A stretch of DNA of 64,000 bases from CAMASH01 sp041746635 (lineage in GTDB: Bacteria > Verrucomicrobiota > Verrucomicrobiia > Chthoniobacterales > Terrimicrobiaceae): contig JBGTGQ010000034.1 of NCBI GenBank assembly GCA_041746635.1, positions 1 to 64,000 on the forward strand, in the 5' to 3' direction. The position numbers were made by a program, and so were the translations under genes. The notes below the pieces were generated by a model, which worked only from the letters and a program-made list of their open reading frames with translations, ran no database searches and was not told the origin of the DNA. Shown here one piece after another: positions 40,399 through 48,853 of this stretch (position 1 is the stretch's first letter; each line of letters starts with the position of its first letter).

Positions 40399-41603
40399 GC
40401 GTCGGCGGCAAGCAGGCGATGAATGATGTTCACGTACTCTTGATAAACCGCCTTGTGATCAAAGGACTGCACGAACTGCCAGCCGCCCGCCGCCAAGTGC
40501 GCTCGCTCTGCGAGGCTATCGCGCAGTCGCAGCAGGATTTGGGGATACCCGGCCAAATCATCGCAAAGGATTCCGTGTTTCCCCGAGACGATGTCGTAGC
40601 CGCGCACACCAAAATTCGTGGAGAGAAGAACTTTTTTGCGCACCAAGGCTTCGAGCACCTTGAGCGAGGAGCCACTGCCCGATGTCACAGGTGCCAGGGC
40701 TACTTCGCTCAAATGATAAAGACGACCCAGTTCCTCCTCGGAAACCGGGCCGAGTGAGACCAAATTTTCTCCGAATGTTTGGGGTCCGCAGCATGCTCCG
40801 GCCACCACAAAAAAAATCCCCCGCTCATTCGCCAGGTGGTGCGCCATCTGTTGGATCGCCTCCACCGCGTCGCGGTTCGGTTGCAGGCTGCTACCGACAA
40901 AAAGACAAACCATGTCGCCCGCACTATGGCTGCTCTCCACTCGCGCCAGTTTCGGGTAGGTGCCTTCGCTGACCGGCACCGCCAGGTCGAACCCCGGTGG
41001 CACAAAGCGGGCATCAATCCCCTCTCCTCTCAACCGCGCATGATCGGCCGGCGAATGACAAACGACCGCCTGCGCACGGCGGCAGGCCCGAAGTTCGTTT
41101 CGCCATATACGGGATTTCAGCCACGGAGAAACCACGATTTCCGAAAGCAGATCGTGGATGGTCATAATGACGGGCTTTTTGCCCCCCCGGGGCAGGAAGG
41201 ACGACCAAAAAGGATACTCCAAGACCACCGCATCCGCGCGTTCCACCACGCCATGAATCGCCCGTTGCAGTGAAGGCTGAAAGAGCGGCTGAAGATAATG
41301 CCACCATTGCCGCCGCTGGCGAATATCGATCCGGCGGCGCGAGGCATGATGCGTGAGACCGTCGAAAACTTTGTAAGCGAAACTTGTCAAATTCCTCTCC
41401 TCCGCCGGGAATTCGTGCGCGATATACCGGATGTTTCCATGTCGGATGTCCTCCCCGCTGCCCGGCGAGAGAACTTCCACTTCGCGGAAATGACCGGCCA
41501 GCACCTCAACCATCGGCCTCACCCGCCGGGCAGCCCCGCGATCCACGGCAGGCAGCCCCGGCCAAGGGAACAATACGGCCACGCGTCCCTCACCGCGATT
41601 CAT
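40395..41603 (-). CDS. Glycosyltransferase family 4-like
   Basis: The ~402-aa GT-B protein (ATG 41603, or 41606) shows VAVLFPWPGLPAVDRGAARR, VCHSPADHARLRGEGIDARF, MVCLFVGSSLQPNRDAVEAI and GSGSSLKVLEALVRKKVLLS, where the Glu of VLE matches the donor-binding Glu. It begins about 14 bp inside the preceding gene. Confidence 0.83.
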   Translation of the reverse strand: MNRGEGRVAVLFPWPGLPAVDRGAARRVRPMVEVLAGHFREVEVLSPGSGEDIRHGNIRYIAHEFPAEERNLTSFAYKVFDGLTHHASRRRIDIRQRRQWWHYLQPLFQPSLQRAIHGVVERADAVVLEYPFWSSFLPRGGKKPVIMTIHDLLSEIVVSPWLKSRIWRNELRACRRAQAVVCHSPADHARLRGEGIDARFVPPGFDLAVPVSEGTYPKLARVESSHSAGDMVCLFVGSSLQPNRDAVEAIQQMAHHLANERGIFFVVAGACCGPQTFGENLVSLGPVSEEELGRLYHLSEVALAPVTSGSGSSLKVLEALVRKKVLLSTNFGVRGYDIVSGKHGILCDDLAGYPQILLRLRDSLAERAHLAAGGWQFVQSFDHKAVYQEYVNIIHRLLAADA

Positions 41604-42780
41604 CATCGGCGATACGGACGAGGTTCCTGACAAAATTTTGCCCGCTGAATTCCTGCTCAAAGTGGGCCGCCAGGCTCAGGGATTTCTCCACCACGACGGG
41701 ATATTCGCTCACAGCCCGGGTGACAACCGCCGCCAAGGCCGCCGCGTTGCGCTCAGGGACGAGCCACCCCACCCCGGACGCCGCCGTTTCCAAACTCATC
41801 CAGGAATTTTCCGTGGTAATGACCGGTTTTCCCGCCACCAAGGCTTCGCAGAAGATGCCGCTGGTGCGGTCACCGTGCTTATCGAGATGATAGGGGACAA
41901 ACATCACATCCGCCGCTTCCAGCCGGGCCAGATAATCATCACGCGTGAGCAATCCTTCAATCAACTCCACATTTGGCAGCGCGGCATTTTTTAGTCGCGC
42001 CACGCTGTCCGCGCAGGCCGCGTCCGGACTGACGACCTGCAATACAAAACGCACTCCCGTGCCGGACAGTTGCTCCACCGCCGCGGCGATTTCGACGAAG
42101 CCTTTTTCGCGTCGCGGATTTCCCAGATAGCAGAATGTAACCGGGCGGCCCGACGGGCGATTTCTTCGCACGCCGATTCCCGGCGGAACGACGTGCGGTA
42201 ACACCTGGACCGGGCGTTGAAGAAAATTCTCGTATTGTCGGGCCAGCGGTTCGCTGTCGGAAATCAAATGAACTTTTGAAGCGAGCCCGGCTGTTTTCGC
42301 CCGCTCAAAGCCGAGCTTTATGCCTGCATCGTCGGCAAACCGATACGGATTATAGCCGAGATGCACTGCCAGAGCCGGCGCACACTCCGGGGGAAGTCCG
42401 CCCAGCCAATGCAACCACCCGGCCAGATGGCGCGGAGCCAGCATCTGAGCAAAGATGACATCCCGCGCGCTCAGTCTGGAGGGAGGCAGACCGCGCCGCA
42501 GATCGGTCAAAAACCGCCGCCGCGCCATCCTTTCCAAAAGATCAAGGGCCCGGCGCGAACGCACGGCCCAACCCGGCGGGCGGGCTCGCCAATCGCGCCG
42601 GAAAAACTCTTCCATTTCCGTGCCATCAAGAGGCTCGAAGAGATAATTTTTCTGGCAGAGGACGACAGGATTTATTCCCTCCGCTTTCGCACCGGATGCC
42701 AGGGAGCAATTGTAAAAAAGATGATGCCCGATTCGGTCAACCAACTCGTGATCTGCCAGCCATAAAGTGCATTTGCTCAT
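41590..42780 (-). CDS. Glycosyltransferase family 4-like
   Basis: The 396-aa protein starts CTLWLADHELVDRIGHHLFY and has VTFCYLGNPRREKGFVEIAA and DRTSGIFCEALVAGKPVITT in the donor domain, a typical GT-B arrangement. ATG 42780 overlaps the preceding stop by ATGA; the longer upstream frame is antisense to that gene. Confidence 0.82.
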   Translation of the reverse strand: MSKCTLWLADHELVDRIGHHLFYNCSLASGAKAEGINPVVLCQKNYLFEPLDGTEMEEFFRRDWRARPPGWAVRSRRALDLLERMARRRFLTDLRRGLPPSRLSARDVIFAQMLAPRHLAGWLHWLGGLPPECAPALAVHLGYNPYRFADDAGIKLGFERAKTAGLASKVHLISDSEPLARQYENFLQRPVQVLPHVVPPGIGVRRNRPSGRPVTFCYLGNPRREKGFVEIAAAVEQLSGTGVRFVLQVVSPDAACADSVARLKNAALPNVELIEGLLTRDDYLARLEAADVMFVPYHLDKHGDRTSGIFCEALVAGKPVITTENSWMSLETAASGVGWLVPERNAAALAAVVTRAVSEYPVVVEKSLSLAAHFEQEFSGQNFVRNLVRIADDESR

Positions 42781-43904
42781 TCCGGGAGATTGAGAAATTT
42801 GCGAACATCCGGCCACCGCGCTTCCATCGTATGGCTCGCGCGGGTGATTTCCAGGCACCGCTTGCTCATTTCCTCCAGTCGTCCGGGTGATTGATAAATC
42901 TCGAGGAGGGCATCAGCCATCAACTCCGGCTTGATTTCACTCGTGATAACTCCGTTGTAACCCTGCTGGATAAATTCCCAAGGCCCGTTCATATCAAAAC
43001 AGATTGGCACCGTCCCGCAGGCCATGGCTTCCTGTGGCGTCATCGGCCCGCCCTCGCCCCAGAGCGGGCTTTTGCCGATGTTGAGCGCGAGAAAAACCGC
43101 GCAGGTCTGCATTTGGGAAATGATCTCCGGTTCGCCACCTTGCAAACGGAAGAAATCGAGGGTTAGTCCGGCAGCGGCGGTTCGTTCGCTAATGCGGCCG
43201 ATATAATCCTCGCCGTGTTCCCCTTCGTCGAAATATCCCACTCGCAGCCTTTGACGGCGGCTTTCGTCCGGCTTCCAGTATTTTTCGTCCACTAGTTGCC
43301 GAAGAACGGCGGCTTCTGTCTCAAAGACCGCGCGATGCCAGGCCTGCACTGTGCGATTGACCCCCGCGGTGCGGATGATGCGGCCTTGGCCCATCATCCG
43401 GGCCAGCACGGGAAAATGACTTCGCGCCGAAGCCCCGAGTTCCTGATCCCAAAAATAGAATGCCCCGCAGTGGTCAAGGAAAGCGCGAGCCTTGATCCAG
43501 GAAGTAACACAGCGTGACCCCGGCGCGTCGCGCCGCCTCTCCCGAAATTCCTCAACCGAAAGAAAGGGTGCGTGTTCGGCCAGCCAATCGGAGTTTTTTC
43601 CATCCAGGCTTACCATGTAGGCTTCGTACCCATGGCGTTTGAGCAAAAGCACGAGATTGTTCAGGAGCTTTTCGCCCCCACAATAGCGATGGCTTCCGGT
43701 CTGATTCTCATCTGCGGCGTAAGAGGCAAAAATCACCGGTTTCAACACCGCCTCGACATGGGGCGTGATTCGCTTTGGAGCCGGTATTCGGCACCTGCGT
43801 TTGATGGCATAACCGCCATCGTTGATTAGCGACCGCAGCAGATTTCGCCAGGCCACCCTCAGACGGGACCACGCTATCAGGCTTTGTTTAAACATGGCGT
43901 TCAC
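42777..43904 (-). CDS. Glycosyltransferase family 4-like
   Basis: The 375-aa protein has a basic N-terminus, then LKPVIFASYAADENQTGSHR, YCGGEKLLNNLVLLLKRHGY and GEGGPMTPQEAMACGTVPIC in the C-terminal domain. The start is GTG 43904 (GTGA overlap with the broken gene upstream) or ATG 43895. It lies directly behind the pseudogene, so polar effects are possible. Confidence 0.75.
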   Translation of the reverse strand: MNAMFKQSLIAWSRLRVAWRNLLRSLINDGGYAIKRRCRIPAPKRITPHVEAVLKPVIFASYAADENQTGSHRYCGGEKLLNNLVLLLKRHGYEAYMVSLDGKNSDWLAEHAPFLSVEEFRERRRDAPGSRCVTSWIKARAFLDHCGAFYFWDQELGASARSHFPVLARMMGQGRIIRTAGVNRTVQAWHRAVFETEAAVLRQLVDEKYWKPDESRRQRLRVGYFDEGEHGEDYIGRISERTAAAGLTLDFFRLQGGEPEIISQMQTCAVFLALNIGKSPLWGEGGPMTPQEAMACGTVPICFDMNGPWEFIQQGYNGVITSEIKPELMADALLEIYQSPGRLEEMSKRCLEITRASHTMEARWPDVRKFLNLPE

Positions 43905-44828
43905 CGGGGATGATCGTTTGATGGAGCTTCCCCTTGACCGGTAAATTCCGCGACCACCGCGCGGCAGGCCGAGGCCCAGTTGAGCTCAGTCGCGTATCTT
44001 TCATAACACCGCATCCTGGCTTCGGCGTATTGCCCGGGATCGGAAGTAAGATTTTGAATCGAACGCGCGTAACCGGCAGGAGATTCTTCGAGAGGATGGA
44101 TGCGTTCCTTGGGAACAAGATCCGGCAACCCACCGACGTCCGAAGTGCAGGCAATCAACCCATACGAATAAGACTCCGCGATCACCACGGGGGCACAGTC
44201 CGCCAAAGCTGGAAGGAGAAATACGTGGGCATCCTGAAACAACCGATCCATGGTGCGGCGGCCCTCCGGAGTGGCTTTGGACACCATGCCATGCACCGTC
44301 GCCCATGGCGGGAGGGGCGTGGGCGGGGTGCAACCCACAATATCAATGGTGGCATCCCAGCCGCCCTCTCTCAGCTTCTCGACGACCGACGTGGCGGTCG
44401 CCCCGCCTTTTCTGTGCCACTCCTTCGCCACAAAAAGCAGGCGCAAACGGCCGGATTTCTAAACCACCAAATGTTCCGTCCGACCAAAGGATGACCGGTT
44501 TTTCGGTCTTCAAGAAAGCCAATGGCCAGGAACCCGTGCAAACAATCGCGTCTGGGGCTGGATCGAGCCGGGCAAGAAGCTCCGATCCCTGCCGCCCAAA
44601 GGTTTTGAGAACTTTCGGTTCACACTCGTGGGAATAATTCTTTCCCAGCCGCTTGTAGATTTTCCACTTCCAATCATAGAGCTTCGACCAATGCCAGCGA
44701 AGCGGACCGAGCAAGGACACCCGCAAACCGATCTGCTGGAAACCACGCGACATATAGAAAGGAATGCCCGACCATTTCGACACATCCGTCGGATCATGAA
44801 CGCTCAAGAATGCAATGTGCAGGCTCAT
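43901..44828 (-). pseudogene. Glycosyltransferase family 4, internal deletion and frame break
   Basis: The frame from 44828 gives a GT-B N-terminal domain (HIAFLSVHDPTDVSKWSGIP, ILWSDGTFGGL, ~123 aa). A different frame, from ~44455 to 43901, gives the C-terminal donor domain (RLLFVAKEWHRKGGATAT, LPALADCAPVVIAESYSYGL, ~180 aa). Intact relatives are about 400 aa, so roughly 95-100 residues linking the domains are gone and the frame changes at about 44450. The C-terminal part has no proper start (TTG only). The gene is probably inactive; two separately translated halves seem unlikely. Confidence 0.75.
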
Positions 44829-44833
44829 GGCGA

Positions 44834-46090
44834 TCAATCCGGACATCCCCTGCCTGCCCATGCGCGAATTTTCAAACCGATGGCGTCGAGCAAATTTTTC
44901 GGGCGGCTGCGGGCGAGTTCCTTACGCCGGGATTCTTGGGCCAGCCGGGCATATTGCAGGGATGCAGCGCGGGCGATCTGGGGAAGCAGACGTTGATCCA
45001 GAGGGGATTCCAGAATTTTGAGTCCCTGTGTTCCTCCCGACTGCAACACCCGCCAGCCTTGCAGCGCCAGATCAAACGGGACATTGCGGATGCAATACGG
45101 TTCGTCGTGGGGACAATGAAAGTTCGAACCCCGGCAGGGCCAGTCCTGCGCCACCACCACGCCATTTTCGGTCGCAGGAAGAAACCGCCCCCAATGACCA
45201 GCCCCAAAGACGGCAAACACCGGCCGTCCCGTCGCTGCCGTCATGTGCATGATGCCTGAGTCCCGCCCCACATAACCGGCCGAGAGAGCGCAAATGGCCA
45301 GCGAGACACCAACTTCCGGGGGATTGTCGGCCAGATTCACGCTGGCTGGCAAGTCACGCCGGATGCGTTCAATCGATGCCCATTCTTTGGTGTTACCGAG
45401 AAAAACAATTTTGTGGTTTGCCATGGCCTGCGGAAAAAAGGCTGTCCAGTTTTCCTCGCCCCAGTCCTTCATCAAAAGTCCAGCCCTGGACCCGACACAA
45501 CCAACCCAGAATTTGCCCTCCTCAAGGCCTTGCCGAGCCAAGAGATCGCGGGCTTGCGCGAGCGCCTGTTTAGAGGGAGTAAGCTCCGGTCGCGACAGAA
45601 CGACCTCCTTCTCCAGTATGGCGGAGGCCAGCCGCTGGTTCTTTTCAATTTCTGGCAAATCCACCGGCACCTCCACGACCCGATCAAATTGTTTCGCAAG
45701 TTCCTCGGGATCACAGGTCGTCTCGCTCGGACGGAATGCATCCGTCGTGGAAAATCCGACAACCTTGATTTTGGGCCGACCATGTTCGATCCAGACCTGG
45801 TCGAAAAAATTCAGGTGAAACAAAGCCGCCACGTAGAGGTCGGGCTGAAATTTGCGAATCGCCTGATGCTCGGGGTGAAAGGGATTGATCTGCTGTCTGG
45901 TCGCGGGGAAATAAGGATCCAAGCCGATGATCTGAATGTCGGCTTCCGGGAAAACTTCTCGGGCCAGATCCGCCGCTGGGGGGCGCATAAATAGCTGCAG
46001 ATGATGTCCGTTGTCCCGCAGAGCGCGCAAAAGCGGACCGCGCAAAATGAAATCCCCTAAACCGTCGGGACTGCTGATGGTGATTCTCAA
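44834..46090 (-). CDS. Glycosyltransferase family 9 (heptosyltransferase-like)
   Basis: The 418-aa protein shows ITISSPDGLGDFILRGPLLR, the N-terminal GDxxL pattern of GT9, and VGRDSGIMHMTAATGRPVFA then VFGAGHWGRFLP, the ADP-heptose-binding type motif. Family members add heptoses to LPS core, which suggests the glycan is LPS-related or uses a heptose. It is followed by the broken GT4 gene. Confidence 0.87.
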   Translation of the reverse strand: MRITISSPDGLGDFILRGPLLRALRDNGHHLQLFMRPPAADLAREVFPEADIQIIGLDPYFPATRQQINPFHPEHQAIRKFQPDLYVAALFHLNFFDQVWIEHGRPKIKVVGFSTTDAFRPSETTCDPEELAKQFDRVVEVPVDLPEIEKNQRLASAILEKEVVLSRPELTPSKQALAQARDLLARQGLEEGKFWVGCVGSRAGLLMKDWGEENWTAFFPQAMANHKIVFLGNTKEWASIERIRRDLPASVNLADNPPEVGVSLAICALSAGYVGRDSGIMHMTAATGRPVFAVFGAGHWGRFLPATENGVVVAQDWPCRGSNFHCPHDEPYCIRNVPFDLALQGWRVLQSGGTQGLKILESPLDQRLLPQIARAASLQYARLAQESRRKELARSRPKNLLDAIGLKIRAWAGRGCPD

Positions 46091-46104
46091 AATGGTAAAA
46101 CCCG

Positions 46105-46785
46105 TTAACGATCCCCGCTTCCGAACCGCCAGGATCTTTGCCGTCCGGTCACATAGCGGAACAAGTCTGTCACCGGCGACAAAGATTCGCCGATCAGCGG
46201 CAGGCTAACCCTTTGCTCGAACAGTCCCGCGCCCTGGCGTCGGGCCCAGCGGTTATATTCCCGTATGTTGTGGCGATAGTAAGGATTGCTGCGCTTTTTT
46301 GACGCCCCGGACTCTAGGTGAGAGGGATGATCGATATATCCCACATGAGCTTGATAGACTCCGGCCAAAGCGGCGGCACGAGTCAGCCACCAATCAATGT
46401 GCGTCGTGCCGCACCAGAGGTCCGGGATATCTTTGGAGAGAAGTTCATCCCAAAGGCGATTGGGAATAAGATACATGTCTTCTCCCCCGCAGATCTCTCC
46501 ACCGGGAATTTCCCGACGATGAAATCCATGAACCTTGGTGAGATCGTTTGTCTCATAGGGATCGCGCGTGAGGATGACATCGGAATTGCACCAAAGAAAA
46601 GCCTCGCCTACGGAGTGCTCACGGGCAAACCGAAGCACATCGGCAAATTTGACCATGGCGGGACCACAGCCAAAACAAACAGGCTTTAACCCTATCTCCA
46701 TCACACTTTCCTTCAATTGCCCTTGCGCCCGCTCCAGACGGGCATTGGGACAGGGATCTATCCAAAGAAATGTGATGGTATTCAC
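46105..46785 (-). CDS. Putative GT-A type transferase of unknown family
   Basis: The 226-aa protein starts TITFLWIDPCPNARLERAQG and contains EAFLWCNSDVILTRDPY, where NSD resembles a DxD metal site, then DLWCGTTHIDWWLTR. No signal or TM is seen. The layout suggests a small glycosyltransferase-like enzyme, but I recognise no named family. Confidence 0.55.
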   Translation of the reverse strand: MNTITFLWIDPCPNARLERAQGQLKESVMEIGLKPVCFGCGPAMVKFADVLRFAREHSVGEAFLWCNSDVILTRDPYETNDLTKVHGFHRREIPGGEICGGEDMYLIPNRLWDELLSKDIPDLWCGTTHIDWWLTRAAALAGVYQAHVGYIDHPSHLESGASKKRSNPYYRHNIREYNRWARRQGAGLFEQRVSLPLIGESLSPVTDLFRYVTGRQRSWRFGSGDR

Positions 46786-46793
46786 TGGCTTTT

Positions 46794-47630
46794 TTACCGC
46801 GTGATCCAGCGACCCGCGCTCTCGTCAAACTTGAAGACCCTGGCTTTGGATTGGCCAAGAGTATGTGGCCATAACAATCCCTTGAGGATCGCCGGACAAT
46901 CGAACTCCCAATAGCGCGTGATCGCTTCTTGCCGCGTTTCCGCCCGGATCATGGCCTGAGTTTCCCTTTGATACCCTCCGGCATCTTCACTCAGTTGCCC
47001 CGCGTGAACTTGGAAGGCTCCGAGGATGCTACGGACGGAATGCAAATCGGTCTGGGTGGCGAAATGGGTCCAAAGAAAATAATCTCCGGCCAACCGGCAG
47101 GCGCTGAATTGTTCCCACTTCATCCCCTGCAACAATCCACGCCGAAAAAATGTGCCTTCCTGTTGAATGTTCGGATGAGGATAACCCCGCACGTAGGTAC
47201 CATTAAGGACATACTCGCGCCGAAACCGCGGTGGCTTCCAAAAATCAATGATTTCACCGGCTTCGTTGATCTTGCAATTGCTGCCGGTCAGCCAGTTGAT
47301 CTCCTTATCCTCCATGAAGAGCTTCACCAGATGAAAGGCTTCGGAGTGCAGGACATCACCGGCATTGAGATAAGTTAGGACATCACCCGTGCTGCGTTGC
47401 AGCCCTTTGGCGACTGCATCGTACAACCCCGCATCGGGTTCGGAAATAAATGTCAGATCGGATCGGGTTTTGACCAGATCTGCCGTTCCGTCCGAAGAGG
47501 CCCCGTCGATGATGAAGTATTCCAACTCGACCGAACCGTCCGATAAGGCGGACTGTTCCAGCACGGAGCGTATCGTACGGGGCAGCTGGTGCGCGGCGTT
47601 TCGACAAGGGGTGACGACGGAGATCTTCAT
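46794..47630 (-). CDS. Glycosyltransferase family 2
   Basis: The 278-aa GT-A protein has ISVVTPCRNAAHQLPRTIRS, FIIDGASSDGTADLVKTRSD and TYLNAGDVLHSEA (NAGD in place of DxDD), a common GT2 subgroup (WcaE-like). Its start overlaps the GT4 stop by ATGA. Confidence 0.88.
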   Translation of the reverse strand: MKISVVTPCRNAAHQLPRTIRSVLEQSALSDGSVELEYFIIDGASSDGTADLVKTRSDLTFISEPDAGLYDAVAKGLQRSTGDVLTYLNAGDVLHSEAFHLVKLFMEDKEINWLTGSNCKINEAGEIIDFWKPPRFRREYVLNGTYVRGYPHPNIQQEGTFFRRGLLQGMKWEQFSACRLAGDYFLWTHFATQTDLHSVRSILGAFQVHAGQLSEDAGGYQRETQAMIRAETRQEAITRYWEFDCPAILKGLLWPHTLGQSKARVFKFDESAGRWITR

Positions 47631-48817
47631 CGTTGACCGGCAAGGTCATGATCTCGGATCTGCCTCGCTTCCCGGCATATTTCCCAAAGTGAGTGTCCAT
47701 AAGATGAGACGGCTGCTCGCTCCATCGTCAGAGCCGCCTGTTCTTTGCTCTCGTCCCAGGCAAAGTTCAAAGAATTCCACTCTTCCTCCATGATGTCCGC
47801 CAACTTTTGGAAATCATCGGTCGGAAAAAACCGGGCTTGGGGGGCTTGTTCGCGGTGGGTTGGAATGTCCGAGCAAATCAAGGGGCGGCCCAGAGCCTTG
47901 GCATCCTGAACCGTCGTGCTCCATCCTTCAAAGCGAGACGGCTGGATGATCGCGCCGGCATGCCGCAGTAGGCTGACCAAGTCGTCTCCCGCGACACGGC
48001 CTAACATCCGGACCATGCCATCAAGGTTGTTACGAGAAAGGCTCTGCAAAATTTCCGACGCCACGCATCGGTCATTTTTGCGGTGATCAACCATATTGCC
48101 CACCATGACGACGCAAAGGTTCCCATGGCGGCGACGAATCTCAGACAGCGCCCGGATCACAATGTCATGATTTTTGTGAGCCCAAAATTGGTTTGCGACC
48201 AAAAGGTATTTCTCGGGCACCCCGAGACGAGTTCTAAAATCCTGGGCGGGCTTGGGCAGAATCCCAAGGGCCAGAGAGGAGGGAAAGGGAAGAACCCGGG
48301 CTTTGCCTGCATACTCCGGCAACTCGCTGACAAAATCCCGGCGCACGGCTTCGCTGGAGAGCAAGACCACATCGTTCCAATGGGCGCAGCGGCGGCACGC
48401 GTCTCTGCGTTCCTGGATTTCCGATGGATCAAAAAATTCGGGGAGAAAAGCGTGTTGGAAGTCGGGAATCCAGCCCACGGTGGCACAGCGTCCGCGGGGC
48501 ACCATATCATATTGCGCGGTCGGATAGATGACCGGCAGCAGCACATCCATTCCATGCTCGTCTGCGGTGAACGGAAGGCGTGCGGGTTTTAGACGACCGG
48601 TCAGCTTGCGGAGAAAATATTCCCCGCGACCGTAGCGGGCCTTGCGAGTGCGAATCCGGGGAAGATCACCGGCAGGGCCAAGATTTTCGGAGGAGGATAT
48701 CAGCGCAACCCTGCCCGATGGATCCCGGCATTGCTGCAAGGTCTGCGCCACAAGAGTGCTGAAGACGCCCCCGGCCGTCCAACCACCCGATGCCAGGTCA
48801 ATGACACCAATATTCAT
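47627..48817 (-). CDS. Glycosyltransferase family 4
   Basis: The 396-aa GT-B protein shows VGWIPDFQHAFLPEFF, VVLLSSEAVRRDFVSELPEY, LVANQFWAHKNHDIVIRALS and RFEGWSTTVQDAKALGRPLI. It is a clear paralogue of the protein at 57726-58913 (same WIPDFQ, LSSExxRxDF, RFEGWSTTV, TxREQAP motifs). ATG 48817 begins the fold. Confidence 0.87.
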   Translation of the reverse strand: MNIGVIDLASGGWTAGGVFSTLVAQTLQQCRDPSGRVALISSSENLGPAGDLPRIRTRKARYGRGEYFLRKLTGRLKPARLPFTADEHGMDVLLPVIYPTAQYDMVPRGRCATVGWIPDFQHAFLPEFFDPSEIQERRDACRRCAHWNDVVLLSSEAVRRDFVSELPEYAGKARVLPFPSSLALGILPKPAQDFRTRLGVPEKYLLVANQFWAHKNHDIVIRALSEIRRRHGNLCVVMVGNMVDHRKNDRCVASEILQSLSRNNLDGMVRMLGRVAGDDLVSLLRHAGAIIQPSRFEGWSTTVQDAKALGRPLICSDIPTHREQAPQARFFPTDDFQKLADIMEEEWNSLNFAWDESKEQAALTMERAAVSSYGHSLWEICREARQIRDHDLAGQR

Positions 48818-48853
48818 GAAAGGGACCACCCGGCGGCGGTGGCCAGGGATGGA

